Below are positions 17,392-25,626 of a DNA stretch of 64,000 nt, one piece after another (the first letter of the stretch is position 1; every line of letters starts with the position of its first letter). The stretch is from Pseudomonadota bacterium (lineage in GTDB: Bacteria; Myxococcota_A; UBA796; UBA9615), in assembly GCA_024229515.1 (NCBI GenBank), contig JAAESI010000224.1, forward strand, positions 58,567 to 122,566, given 5' to 3'. The notes below the pieces were generated by a model. It was not told the DNA's origin. It worked only from the letters and a program-made list of their open reading frames with translations, and did not search any database. A program made the translations under genes and the position numbers.

Positions 17392-18126
17392 GTGTTTGGC
17401 TCCCTCCGCGCGCTGGCAGTTTTTGTCGCGATCACACTCGTCGGATGCAAACCGACGCCATCGGAGGTGCACCTGGAGGTCGGCTCCCCCGTCGACGGCA
17501 CGCTGCCGGTGGTGGTCCGCAACCCCACCGAGGAGCCGTTCTCCCTTCACTACGAGGACGGCCACTCGCTCGGCGTCATGGAAGCCGAGATCGACGGCGA
17601 CTGGGTCGAGATCACGCCCTACTACCAACTGGATCGGTGGTGCGGAAACAACGACGGAGTCCACGTGGTCGATCCCGGGGAGAGCCTCGAGTTCGACCTG
17701 GCGCATTCGGGCGACGGCGAAGAGACACAGCTTCGGGTGCGGCTGCGGTGGGGCACCCTCCGGTCGGCGCCCTTCCCCGGCCGGGCCCCCCGCCTGCCCG
17801 GAAGCAGCCTGGACGATCGCGCCTCCGCCGCCGAGTACCCCGGCGCCGCCGAGCGCATCGCCGACGAGCCGGATCTGGTCGGGCAGCTGCCGCCCTGGCA
17901 GCAGCGGCAGTTGGTGGTGACGTTGGCCAACGATCCCCTCACGATGGCGGCCGCCCGGCAAGCGTTCCTTCGCGACCCCTCGCACCCGCTGTTCTTCGAT
18001 GTGCTGAAAGCCCTCGGGACGCACCTCAGCGATGCCGAGATCGAGATCCTGGAGGCCCACCTTCCGACCCAGGCGAAGAACATCGAGCTGGCTTTGATCG
18101 AAGCCGGCGCAATGGAGCGGCCCTGA
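17392..18126 (+). CDS. Lipoprotein of unknown function
   Basis: The GTG at 17392 gives a signal peptide ending in ITLVGC (Cys near residue 19); longer starts upstream would bury it. The mature part begins as a small beta domain (VHLEVGSPVDGTLPVVVRNPTEEPFSLHY) and ends as an alpha-helical region rich in Ala/Leu (about 145-240) with HEAT-like spacing. I do not recognise the family. Its stop overlaps the CTG start proposed for the acetyltransferase gene. Confidence 0.65.
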   Translation: MFGSLRALAVFVAITLVGCKPTPSEVHLEVGSPVDGTLPVVVRNPTEEPFSLHYEDGHSLGVMEAEIDGDWVEITPYYQLDRWCGNNDGVHVVDPGESLEFDLAHSGDGEETQLRVRLRWGTLRSAPFPGRAPRLPGSSLDDRASAAEYPGAAERIADEPDLVGQLPPWQQRQLVVTLANDPLTMAAARQAFLRDPSHPLFFDVLKALGTHLSDAEIEILEAHLPTQAKNIELALIEAGAMERP

Positions 18127-18902
18127 CCCCCGACGCCCTCCTCGAAGCCGTGCAGCAGGACACCTTCTGGGTGCCCGACGACCTGACCGTGGTCCACCGC
18201 CCCGAGATCACCTACCTGTCGTCGCAGCGGCCGATGAAGTTCACCAACGCCGTGATCCGGACCAAGGCGTCGCGCGCGCAGATGCCCGGGCTCATCGATG
18301 AGGTCCGGGCCGCCCACGCGCACACCACCTCGCGGTGGATGCAGTACCCATCGCACGCGGGCACCCCGCTCATGGAGGCCCTCGGCGACGCGGGCTACGT
18401 CTCCACGGACGTGCATGACGGCATGACGCTGTCGGTCGAGGCGTTCGTGCCGAAGCCCGCCTCGTCGGTGGTGGTCCGGCGCGTCGCCGATCGGCAAGGG
18501 CTGCTGGACTGCATCGACGTCTGCGGCCGCGCCTTCGGGCAGTCGTTCTCGCTGCCGGAGCACCAGCTCCTCCACGAGCTGGCGCTGTGCCTGGGACCGA
18601 CCGCCCGCAGCGCCCGCTTCGTCGCCTACGACGCCGCCACGGACGAGCCCCTCGGCTCCGGCGGCATCAACCGCTACCCGAATCAGCGCTTCGGCTTGCT
18701 GTGGGGGGGCGGCACGATCCCCGAGGCGCGCGGCCGGGGCGTCTACGGAGCCTTGCTGAGCGCCCGCGTGGACCAGTGCCGAACGTGGGGGGCGACGATG
18801 CTCGGGCTCTACGCCAAGACGACTACGTCAGCCCCGATCGTGGCTGCGCAGGGGTTCCGCCGAGGCGGGCAGATGACGTACTGGGAGCGGCCGCGGGCCT
18901 AG
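18123..18902 (+). CDS. GNAT-family N-acetyltransferase; probable CTG start
   Basis: The coding frame begins right at the end of the lipoprotein gene. CTG at 18123 overlaps its stop (CTGA) and has GGAG 8 bases upstream. The first standard start, GTG at 18150, has no such site, so I prefer CTG. The C-terminal half has the GNAT acetyl-CoA fold: GSGGINRYP, then TIPEARGRGVYGALLSARV (binding loop), then APIVAAQGFRRGGQMTYWER. The N-terminal half (about 1-115) resembles the extension seen in two-domain GNATs. The acceptor is unknown. It overlaps the convergent gene at 18899. Confidence 0.75.
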   Translation: MTPDALLEAVQQDTFWVPDDLTVVHRPEITYLSSQRPMKFTNAVIRTKASRAQMPGLIDEVRAAHAHTTSRWMQYPSHAGTPLMEALGDAGYVSTDVHDGMTLSVEAFVPKPASSVVVRRVADRQGLLDCIDVCGRAFGQSFSLPEHQLLHELALCLGPTARSARFVAYDAATDEPLGSGGINRYPNQRFGLLWGGGTIPEARGRGVYGALLSARVDQCRTWGATMLGLYAKTTTSAPIVAAQGFRRGGQMTYWERPRA

Positions 18903-19873
18903 TCGACGCCGACGATCTCCAGCGACCAGCCGAGCAGCTTGCCGCTCTCGCCGGGCACGCTGTCCTCGACCTGGAGCACCCAGTAGCCGTTGGGGCTGCC
19001 GGCGGTCCAGACGGACTGGGTGATCTCCTCACCCGTGACGTCGACCTGAAGCGAGTCGCGCTGGGGGTCGGTCAGCGTGATGCTGAGGTCCCCGGTCGCG
19101 TCGTGGTTGAGGTCGACCGACAGCGTGACGGTGACCTCCTCGTCCGGCACGCCGGCGACCGTGATCGTGGTCGCGAGCTGGCCGTAACCGTCGGGGATGA
19201 GGGCGGGCGCGTCGTAGCTGAACTCGTCCTCGTAGGGCGGCTCGGCGGGCGGCTCCTCCTCCTCGGCCGGAGGCTCTTCCTCGGCCGGCGGCTCCGGCAC
19301 GGCGGCGACTGCATCGAGCAGCGCGTTCAAAGCGTTGGCGCCGACGTAGTACAGCCCCGCGAGGTGCGCGACCGACGGCACCGGCTGCGCCTCGACGATC
19401 GCCTCGGCGGCGCGGCTGTCGAGGCCGACGTCGTCGTCCAGGAAGTCCAGCGACGCGGCGTTCACCAACTCCATGACGGCGGCGGCCTCGTCCACGGTGA
19501 ACGTGACGCCATCCCAGGTGCCGAGTACGTCGCCCTGTTCCGGCGTGAGGCCGAGCGAGACCGCGTACGCGGCGAGCTTGTCGATGGCGCTGGGTCCGAC
19601 GTAGGGCACGGCGTCGACCTGGGCGACCGTCGCGAACGACGCGAGCGCCCGGGCGGCCACGATCCCCTCGGCAGCGCGGCTGTCCAACGGGACGTCGTCG
19701 TCCAGCACCGACACCGTCGTCGCGGAGTCGTTGACGAACGTCAGCAGGGCGATGCCCTCCGGCGAACCGTCCAGAAGAGCGAGTTGATCGATCTCGACCG
19801 CAGCGAGATCGTCATACGAGCAGCCCGTAATCAGCAGGGAAAACGCGGTCAGCAGCGGCAGGGTTGTTCGCAT
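18899..19873 (-). CDS. Lipoprotein with helix-hairpin-helix motifs and a P-domain (paralog)
   Basis: This 324-residue paralog of the gene at 16370 has the same order of parts: lipobox (LLITGC), two HhH-like stretches including AQPVPSVAHLAGLYYVGA, and a P-domain (LSITLTDPQRDSLQVDV, SVPGESGKLLGWSLEIVGVD). The linker is longer and Glu/Pro-rich (EPPAEEEPPAEEEEPPAEPP). The pair is separated by two plus-strand genes, so duplication was not simply tandem. The upstream sequences of both genes share an AAGCTTTG/AACTTTGG-type core, consistent with a copied promoter. Role unknown; a surface location is inferred. Confidence 0.78.
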   Translation of the reverse strand: MRTTLPLLTAFSLLITGCSYDDLAAVEIDQLALLDGSPEGIALLTFVNDSATTVSVLDDDVPLDSRAAEGIVAARALASFATVAQVDAVPYVGPSAIDKLAAYAVSLGLTPEQGDVLGTWDGVTFTVDEAAAVMELVNAASLDFLDDDVGLDSRAAEAIVEAQPVPSVAHLAGLYYVGANALNALLDAVAAVPEPPAEEEPPAEEEEPPAEPPYEDEFSYDAPALIPDGYGQLATTITVAGVPDEEVTVTLSVDLNHDATGDLSITLTDPQRDSLQVDVTGEEITQSVWTAGSPNGYWVLQVEDSVPGESGKLLGWSLEIVGVD

Positions 19874-19889
19874 CGCGGCGGCTGTTTAC

Positions 19890-19950
19890 GGCAGTCCCGC
19901 GCCAGGACCCAAACTTTGGTTTCAAAGAAAAGTTTTGAAGGTCTGTCAAG
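19890..19950 (-). promoter_or_regulatory. Possible promoter shared by the two HhH/P-domain paralogs
   Basis: Read on the minus strand, TTGACA (about 19941-19946) lies 17 bases before TTTGAA. The following GAAACCAAAGTTTGGG block recurs as GAAAGCAAAGCTTGGG upstream of the paralog at 17302. The conservation suggests a copied regulatory region, but the -10 match is weak. Confidence 0.35.
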
Positions 19951-19965
19951 GGTAGCTTGAGCGCC

Positions 19966-21657
19966 ATGAAGCGCGCTCTCCTTCTGCTCTCCGGCCTCGC
20001 GATCTTCGCCGGCTGCCCCGAGCCCGAGCCCGAGCCGGGACCTCCGGGACCGCTGGCCCTGGAGATCACCTCGCCGCCGGACGGAACGATCACGTCGGCC
20101 GACACGGTGCTCGTCGAAGGCACCTGGTCCGGGGGCGGCGACCCCCAGATCACCGTCGCCGGCGTCGCCGCCGACCTGGGGGAGGGGACGTTCTCCGCGA
20201 CGGTCCCGCGCTCCGCCGTGACCTGGACGGACTCCCCGCTGTGGCCGCTGCTCGCCGAAGGCACCGACGCCGAGGGCGCCTGGGTGCGCGGCCGGGTCAC
20301 CGCGATCGCCGGCGACGCCACTGACACCGGCAGGACCATCTCCGAAGGGGTGGTGGCCCGGGTGACCCAACCCGGCCTCGAGCAGCTCGGCCCCTTCCTC
20401 GAGGACTTCATCGAGGGCATCGACCTGGGCGCCGCCATCGGGGGCCCCGACCCGGTCTTCACGCTGCTGGGGGCCGACCTCTACGTGGACGACGCGGGCT
20501 TCGGCGAGGCCGACCTCACCTTGACGGCGACGGTCGTCGGGCTCGACTACGTGCTCGTCGCGCACGACGTGTGGGCGGACGTGACCGTCGACTTCGGCTT
20601 CCTCGGATCCACCGACGGCACGGTGCTCGCGGAGCAGCTGATCGTCACCGGCGTGCTGACGCTGTCGGCCGACGCCGGGGACCTCACGGCGACGCCGTCG
20701 GGCACGAGCGTCGAGGTCGTCAATCCGTCGACCGGGACGCTGTCGGATCCCGCCGGCTTCCTCGACGACATCATCAACTTCCTCTTCTCCGACACCCTCG
20801 GCGCCCAGGTCGAAGAGGCGCTCGTCTCCGGCCTCGAGGGCACCCTGGAAGGCGCACTGCGCGAGCTCTCCTTCGGGGAGATGACGGTCGCCAACGAGTT
20901 CGTCCTCGCCACGCACGACGACGACGGCCTGAACCTGAACATCGCCAGCAGCGTGTCCACCGTCGGGGAGCGTCCCGCCCAGCGGCGGACCACCTCGGAG
21001 CTGCGGCCGATGCCCTCGGGCACCACCGCCGACTCGGGCGCGAGCTACGGCGGCGGGGCGTGGCTGGATGACGATCTCCTCAACGAGCTCGGCGCGACGA
21101 TGATCGCGGGCGGGTACCTCGATCAGGAGCTCCGGGGAGAGGTCGGCGGCTTCTCCCTCGACTCGACCACCCTCGGCGTCTTCGTGACCCCGCTGGGCGA
21201 GCTCCGACCGGACCTCCCGCTGGGGATCCTGACCAGCGGCGTGGTCGCTCCCGTGGCCACCGCCGGAGGGCTCCCCGACGAGGCGGCGCAGTACCACCTC
21301 GGCGGGCTGGTGCTGACAATCGTCGGCGACGAGGACGCCGACGGGACCGAAGAGGAGCTGCTGGTGGCGGCCGCCGACGCGATCGTCGGCCTGGGCATGG
21401 AGGCCGACACCCTCGACACCGCCGTGGACGAACTCTCGATCACGATCCTGCGAACGAGCCTCTCCGACGTCGACATCGAGGGGACCGAGACGCAGCTCGC
21501 GGCGATCTTCACGATCGCCGTGCGGCAGGCCCTGGACCAGCTCCTGGGCACCGGCCTGATCCCGTTCGAGGGGCTGGGCGTCGAGCCGGTCGAGGCCGGC
21601 GCGGGAGGCCCCGATGGCGACCGCGCGGCCGTGTTCCTGGACTTCACGTCGCTGTAG
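19966..21657 (+). CDS. Large lipoprotein of unknown function
   Basis: I take the ATG at 19966 rather than a TTG at 19957. The signal peptide ends at AIFAGC, followed by a Pro/Glu run (PEPEPEPGPPGP). Residues about 30-115 look like an Ig-like beta domain (LALEITSPPDGTITSADTVLVEGTW). The rest alternates amphipathic strands and helices without a motif I can place. A pattern such as VEEALVSGLEGTLEGALREL recalls lipid-binding tubular folds, but that is only a guess. It is divergent from the HhH/P-domain gene. Confidence 0.68.
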   Translation: MKRALLLLSGLAIFAGCPEPEPEPGPPGPLALEITSPPDGTITSADTVLVEGTWSGGGDPQITVAGVAADLGEGTFSATVPRSAVTWTDSPLWPLLAEGTDAEGAWVRGRVTAIAGDATDTGRTISEGVVARVTQPGLEQLGPFLEDFIEGIDLGAAIGGPDPVFTLLGADLYVDDAGFGEADLTLTATVVGLDYVLVAHDVWADVTVDFGFLGSTDGTVLAEQLIVTGVLTLSADAGDLTATPSGTSVEVVNPSTGTLSDPAGFLDDIINFLFSDTLGAQVEEALVSGLEGTLEGALRELSFGEMTVANEFVLATHDDDGLNLNIASSVSTVGERPAQRRTTSELRPMPSGTTADSGASYGGGAWLDDDLLNELGATMIAGGYLDQELRGEVGGFSLDSTTLGVFVTPLGELRPDLPLGILTSGVVAPVATAGGLPDEAAQYHLGGLVLTIVGDEDADGTEEELLVAAADAIVGLGMEADTLDTAVDELSITILRTSLSDVDIEGTETQLAAIFTIAVRQALDQLLGTGLIPFEGLGVEPVEAGAGGPDGDRAAVFLDFTSL

Positions 21658-21741
21658 AGCCCGCGGCCGCCATCGCGCCGCAACAACTCGTGCGCGAAAA
21701 AAACTGATCCGTTTGCCCCCACTCATTCTACTCACGAGGGA

Positions 21742-22314
21742 GTGGACTACCCAGGCACAGACGCGGAGCTCGTACGCTCGGCCCGCGATGGCGACACCGA
21801 GGCGATGAACCGCCTGGTCGACGAGAGCCTGACCTACGTGCTCCGCTGGTGTGCCCGCCTCGGCGGCACCAAGGTCGACGCCGAGGACGCCGCCCACGAC
21901 GTGATCATGGTCCTCATCACGCGGCTGCACACGCTCCGCGACCCCGCCCAGTTCCCGTACTGGCTGTTCGGCACCACCAAGCACGTCGTCAGCGGCCACC
22001 GCCGCGCCACCTGGCTCAAGAAGTGGGTCCCCGGCTCCACCCCGGACGAGGGCGCCGAGCATGCCGGCTTCCACCAGTCCGACACCGCCGACGTCATCGA
22101 CCGCGTGCTCGACCGCCTCCCCGCCAACCAGCGGGAGGTGTTGATCCTCTGCGACATCGAGGAGCGCAGCGCCACCGAAGCCGGCGCGCTCCTGAACGTG
22201 CCCCCCGGCACCATCAAGTCCCGGCTCCGCATCGCCCGCGCCCGGTTCCGCCAGGTCGCCCGCAAGCTCCACGTCGACCGCGAGTTGGCCGCCATCGTAG
22301 GGATCCCCTCGTGA
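21742..22314 (+). CDS. ECF-family RNA polymerase sigma factor
   Basis: The 190-residue product from a GTG start has sigma region 2 (about 10-85: AMNRLVDESLTYVLRWCARL, VDAEDAAHDVIMVLI) and region 4 (about 115-170: LDRLPANQREVLILCDIEE, EAGALLNVPPGTIKSRLRIAR). Regions 1.1 and 3 are absent, as in ECF sigma factors. It should direct polymerase to a small regulon in answer to an envelope signal. The following FecR-like gene overlaps it (GTGA), so this is probably its anti-sigma or regulator. Confidence 0.88.
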   Translation: MDYPGTDAELVRSARDGDTEAMNRLVDESLTYVLRWCARLGGTKVDAEDAAHDVIMVLITRLHTLRDPAQFPYWLFGTTKHVVSGHRRATWLKKWVPGSTPDEGAEHAGFHQSDTADVIDRVLDRLPANQREVLILCDIEERSATEAGALLNVPPGTIKSRLRIARARFRQVARKLHVDRELAAIVGIPS

Positions 22315-23309
22315 GCGACCGCCCCTACCCGCCGGCGCTCGCCGCCTACACCGCCGCCACCGAGCCGCCCGACGATGTGCGTCAGCGCGTGCTCGCCCGG
22401 ATCGCGGACGAGGTCGGCGCCGCCGGGTCCATCACCGCCGGGCTCGGCACCCCCGCGGATCCGACCGACGCCGCCCGCGCTCGGGTCCTCCGCGAGGTCG
22501 CCCGCAGCCGGCAGGCGCTGGAGACGCCCTGGCGCGCCTCCCTCATCGGCGGCGCCCGACCCCACCCCGTCTGGCGGGCCCCCGCCTTCGCCGCTGCCGG
22601 CCTCGCCGCGGTCGCCATCGCGGTGGTGTGGACCATCAACGACCGCACGATCGTCGTCGAACCGGCCACCCCCATCGCCCTCGCGGAGCCCCCCGCGGTG
22701 CTCGACGCCGTAGACGTCACCGCCACCGACGAAGCGGTCTTCTCCCCCGCGCCCGGCGTCACCCTGACGTCCGCCGGCCAGGGCACGGTTACGGGCACCA
22801 CCACCTCCCCCATCGTCGCGTGGCGGCGCGGACGCCTCGACGTCGAGGTCGAACCCAACCGCGGCATCGGCCTCGTGGTCCAGACCGACGAAGGCGATGT
22901 GCGCGTCGTCGGTACGGGCTTCACGGTCGAACGCGACCTCCTCGGCACCAACGTGGTCGTGCACCACGGTCGGGTCATCGTCGCCTGCCGCGGGGCCGCC
23001 GAGCTCACGCTGGGCACCGACGAGCGGGCCACCTGCCTGCCGAGCACGCCGGCGGGGCTGCTAGGCCGAGCCCGCACCCTCGCGCAGCGCGGCGCTCCCG
23101 TGGCCGACATCCTCGAAGCGGCCGACGCCGGCCTCGCCGTGGGTGGCTCCCGCAACGCCATCGGCGGCGAGCTCCTCTACCTCCGCATGACGACACAACA
23201 GCGTGCCGGCCTGGATGACACAGCCCGCGCCACCGCCGCCGAGTACGTCGCCTCCGGTCAAACCCCGCGCCGCGACGAGGCCCTGCGCCTCGCCGGGCTC
23301 GAGCGGTGA
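22311..23309 (+). CDS. FecR-like anti-sigma/sensor protein
   Basis: The 332-residue product from a GTG start has a cytoplasmic N-terminus (about 1-90). One membrane helix follows (about 93-110, AFAAAGLAAVAIAVVW). Next is a beta domain of FecR type (GQGTVTGTTTSPIVAWRRGRLDVEV, VVQTDEGDVRVVGTGFTVERD, VHHGRVIVACRG). The C-terminal part is helical. FecR proteins transmit outer signals to a cognate ECF sigma factor, and the gene order fits. No TonB receptor is next to it; instead a poly-Asp lipoprotein follows. Confidence 0.8.
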   Translation: MSDRPYPPALAAYTAATEPPDDVRQRVLARIADEVGAAGSITAGLGTPADPTDAARARVLREVARSRQALETPWRASLIGGARPHPVWRAPAFAAAGLAAVAIAVVWTINDRTIVVEPATPIALAEPPAVLDAVDVTATDEAVFSPAPGVTLTSAGQGTVTGTTTSPIVAWRRGRLDVEVEPNRGIGLVVQTDEGDVRVVGTGFTVERDLLGTNVVVHHGRVIVACRGAAELTLGTDERATCLPSTPAGLLGRARTLAQRGAPVADILEAADAGLAVGGSRNAIGGELLYLRMTTQQRAGLDDTARATAAEYVASGQTPRRDEALRLAGLER

Positions 23310-24025
23310 GGGGGGGACTCGTCATGCCCGCCCTCCTGTTGCTTCTGCTCGGCTGCGACGACCACGTGTCGTTCCCCGGCGTGCCGGGTCTCGATGACGA
23401 CGACGCCACCACGGACGACGACGACACGGTCCCCGACGACGACGACGACACGGCGAACGACGACGACGCCAGCGACGACGACGACGCGGCCGACGACGAC
23501 GACGCCACCCCCGAGCCGCCGTTCGTGAACGCCACCTACTGCCTCGACTGGGGCTCGGTCGAAATCACGGAGCCCGGCGGCATCTTCGACCTGCTCACCT
23601 TCCTGAGCGACGTGTTCGACGCGGCCCCGCCGATCCTCATCCCGACCTCGGTCGACCTCGCCGCCGAGGAGATTCGGATGGACGTCGGCGTGGGGGACGA
23701 TGAGTGCGCTCCCGACAGCGCGTTCGGCACCGAGGAGCTGACCCGAGACGGTCCCGGCAGCTACGTCGAGCCTCACTTCGACGCCGGCCCGGGCGAGATG
23801 AACCTGGGCGGATCGGCGATCGAGCTGACGCTTCAGGCGGCCCTCATCACGGGCGACTTCACGCCCAGTGGCGACGCGATCATCAACGGCACGCTCAGCG
23901 GCGCGCTCGACTTGAGCGAAGCCATCGGCGCGTGCGCCCTCATTTCCTGCGGGCCCTGCCCCGATGGCAGCGACCAGTGCGTCTCCTTCGCCGCCGAGTC
24001 GGCGACCTGGAACCGCGCGGACTGA
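23306..24025 (+). CDS. Poly-Asp lipoprotein in the sigma/FecR operon
   Basis: The GTG at 23306 overlaps the FecR-like stop (GTGA). A short signal peptide ends in LLLLLGC, followed by an Asp linker of about 40 residues with Ala/Thr/Asn/Val spacers. The domain of about 170 residues contains a Cys pair near the end (ALISCGPCPDG, QCVSF). I do not recognise it. Translational coupling to a sigma factor and its regulator suggests that this lipoprotein is the sensor input or a co-regulated envelope part; that is inference. Confidence 0.72.
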   Translation: MRGGLVMPALLLLLLGCDDHVSFPGVPGLDDDDATTDDDDTVPDDDDDTANDDDASDDDDAADDDDATPEPPFVNATYCLDWGSVEITEPGGIFDLLTFLSDVFDAAPPILIPTSVDLAAEEIRMDVGVGDDECAPDSAFGTEELTRDGPGSYVEPHFDAGPGEMNLGGSAIELTLQAALITGDFTPSGDAIINGTLSGALDLSEAIGACALISCGPCPDGSDQCVSFAAESATWNRAD

Positions 24026-24076
24026 CCTTTGACTTCAGAGCACGAGAGCAACCCCGATAGGTACGGAGTGATGACC

Positions 24077-24475
24077 ATGCAGCAGACCCACATCTGGCCC
24101 GGAATCGTCGACGCTTTCTGCGAGGCCCTCGGCCTCGACGAGGAGGAAGTGACCCCGGAGGCGCTCGTCATCGACGAGCTCGGCGCCGAGTCGCTCGACT
24201 TCCTCGACATCGCGTTCCGCCTCGAGCGCACGTTCAAGATCAAGATCCCCCGGGGCGAGATCCAGCGCGCCGCCGAGGAGGAGACGGGCGAGGCCTTCGA
24301 GTCCGAGGGCAAGCTCACGGAGACGGGCGCGATCGCGCTCAAGAAGGCGCTGCCCGAGGCCGACCAGAGCAAGATCGTCGCCGGCTACCCGGTGCGCGAC
24401 ATCCCGCGCCTGTTCACGATCCAGACGTTCGCGAACCTGGTCTCCCGGCAGCTCGCCCAGCGCGTCGCCGCGTAA
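24077..24475 (+). CDS. Acyl carrier protein-like protein
   Basis: ATG codons at 24071 and 24077 compete. GGAG at 24065 is 8 bases before 24077 but only 2 before 24071, so I take 24077. The first half is an ACP domain with the phosphopantetheine site in DELGAESLDFLDIAFRLE (Ser within AESLD). The remainder (about 60-132) is longer than in standard ACPs and contains helical, charged sequence ending in RLFTIQTFANLVSRQL. Such proteins carry acyl groups for fatty acid, lipid or secondary metabolism. No synthase is nearby, so its partner is unclear. Confidence 0.82.
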   Translation: MQQTHIWPGIVDAFCEALGLDEEEVTPEALVIDELGAESLDFLDIAFRLERTFKIKIPRGEIQRAAEEETGEAFESEGKLTETGAIALKKALPEADQSKIVAGYPVRDIPRLFTIQTFANLVSRQLAQRVAA

Positions 24476-24477
24476 TC

Positions 24478-24494
24478 GACCCCCTGCGGGGGTC
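24478..24494 (+). terminator. Hairpin after the acyl carrier protein gene
   Basis: GACCCCC-TGC-GGGGGTC forms a perfect 7-base stem with a 3-base loop just after the stop codon. There is no T run, so it could be a weak or factor-assisted terminator. Confidence 0.55.
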
Positions 24495-24520
24495 CGGAGA
24501 AACCTCTCGACCACTGTCAT

Positions 24521-24547
24521 CACTGTGTATATACAATATGTACAGTG
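24521..24547 (+). promoter_or_regulatory. Palindromic operator and probable leaderless promoter of the GntR/ABC operon
   Basis: CACTGT and ACAGTG are inverted around an AT-rich core holding GTATATAC. TACAAT (24532-24537) is a good -10 box, which places transcription start about at the GTG start codon (24545). The -35 match upstream (TCGACC) is weak. An operator over its own promoter is typical for YtrA-type repressors. Confidence 0.6.
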
Positions 24548-24925
24548 ATTGGACTGACCCTATCTGACGCCTCGGGCGTCCCCTACTGGCGGCAGATCCG
24601 CGACCAGCTGGCGCGGCAGATCCGCGACGGCGAGCTCGCCCCCGGCTCCGCCCTGCTGTCGGTCCGCAAGCTCGCTACCTCGCTGCGCGTCTCCGTCATC
24701 ACCACGCGCCGCGCCTACGCCGAGCTCGAATCGGCCGGCCTGATCTTCAGCCGCCAGGGCCGCGGCACCTTCGTCAGCGAGACCATCGCCCCCCGCGACG
24801 ACGACGCGGTCGCCGAAGCCCGATCCGCCTTCGCCAACGCCCTCGACCGCGCCCGCGGCCTCGGCCTGGACGACGACGACGTGCGCGCACTCGTCGAGGA
24901 CCTCATCTCCGGAGACAAGGCATGA
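24545..24925 (+). CDS. GntR-family regulator, YtrA type
   Basis: The 126-residue product from a GTG has the GntR winged helix-turn-helix (about 10-75: PYWRQIRDQLARQIRDGELAPGSALLSVRKLATSLRVSVITTRRAYAELESAG, the classic pattern, with the wing GRGTFVS). It has only a short C-terminal helix for dimerisation, as in the YtrA subfamily. Such repressors control ABC transporter operons they belong to, and here the next gene is an ABC ATPase. The upstream palindrome is its likely operator. No sign of ligand specificity. Confidence 0.88.
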   Translation: MIGLTLSDASGVPYWRQIRDQLARQIRDGELAPGSALLSVRKLATSLRVSVITTRRAYAELESAGLIFSRQGRGTFVSETIAPRDDDAVAEARSAFANALDRARGLGLDDDDVRALVEDLISGDKA

Positions 24926-25626
24926 CCGACCCCCTGGTGCGAGTGGAGGGCCTCCAGCTGCGGCGCGGGAGCTTCGAGTTGAACGTGCCCACCTGGGAAG
25001 TGACGCCCGGCGAGGTGGTCGGGGTGGTCGGGCCCAACGGCGCCGGCAAGACGACCCTGTTGGAGGCGATTGCCGGCCTGCTCCCGCTGGACCAGGGCAG
25101 CGTCCGCGTCTTCGGGCTGGACCCACGGGCCGAGCCGGTGGCGGTGCGGCAGCGGCTCGGACTGGTGGCGATCGCGACGCCCGTGTTCGACGTCCGCATC
25201 GGCGAGCTCATCCGCATCGTCTCGGGCTACTACCCGACCTGGGACGGCGCGCTTGCGGCCGAGCTCGCCGACACCTTCGGCCTCGATCTCAGGAAGCGGG
25301 CGTCGAAGATCTCCACCGGCCAGGGCATGCGCCTCCGGCTGCTGCTGGCGCTGGCGTTTCGGCCGCAGCTTCTGCTGTTGGACGAGCCCACCACGGGGCT
25401 GGACCTGGTCGGCCGGCGCCAGCTGATGGATGCCATCGGCCGCGCGGTCGAGTCCGGCGAGTCGGCCGTCGTGCTGTCGTCCCACCGCCTCGGCGACGTC
25501 GAGCGGTTGAGCGAGCGACTGCTCGTCATAGAAGAGGGCTCCGTGGTGCGGCACGGCGGCACCGACGAACTCGTCGGCGACGACCGCACGCTCGAGGAAG
25601 CGATGACGTCGTGGGCCGCACCATGA
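24922..25626 (+). CDS. ABC transporter ATP-binding protein
   Basis: The 234-residue product has Walker A GPNGAGKTT (37-45), a signature-like STGQG (131-135; Gln replaces the usual Gly of LSGGQ), and Walker B LLLLDEPTTGLD (150-161 region) followed by a switch His (SSHRLGDVE). This is the layout of ATPases paired with YtrA-type regulators. It energises the permease(s) encoded next. The ATG overlaps the regulator stop (ATGA), and its own stop overlaps the next gene (ATGA). Substrate unknown. Confidence 0.9.
   Translation: MTDPLVRVEGLQLRRGSFELNVPTWEVTPGEVVGVVGPNGAGKTTLLEAIAGLLPLDQGSVRVFGLDPRAEPVAVRQRLGLVAIATPVFDVRIGELIRIVSGYYPTWDGALAAELADTFGLDLRKRASKISTGQGMRLRLLLALAFRPQLLLLDEPTTGLDLVGRRQLMDAIGRAVESGESAVVLSSHRLGDVERLSERLLVIEEGSVVRHGGTDELVGDDRTLEEAMTSWAAP

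Noticed and set aside
20000..22272. Long minus-strand open frame opposite the large lipoprotein and sigma factor genes
   Set aside because: Composition is that of an antisense shadow, and it crosses two real genes and the gap between them.
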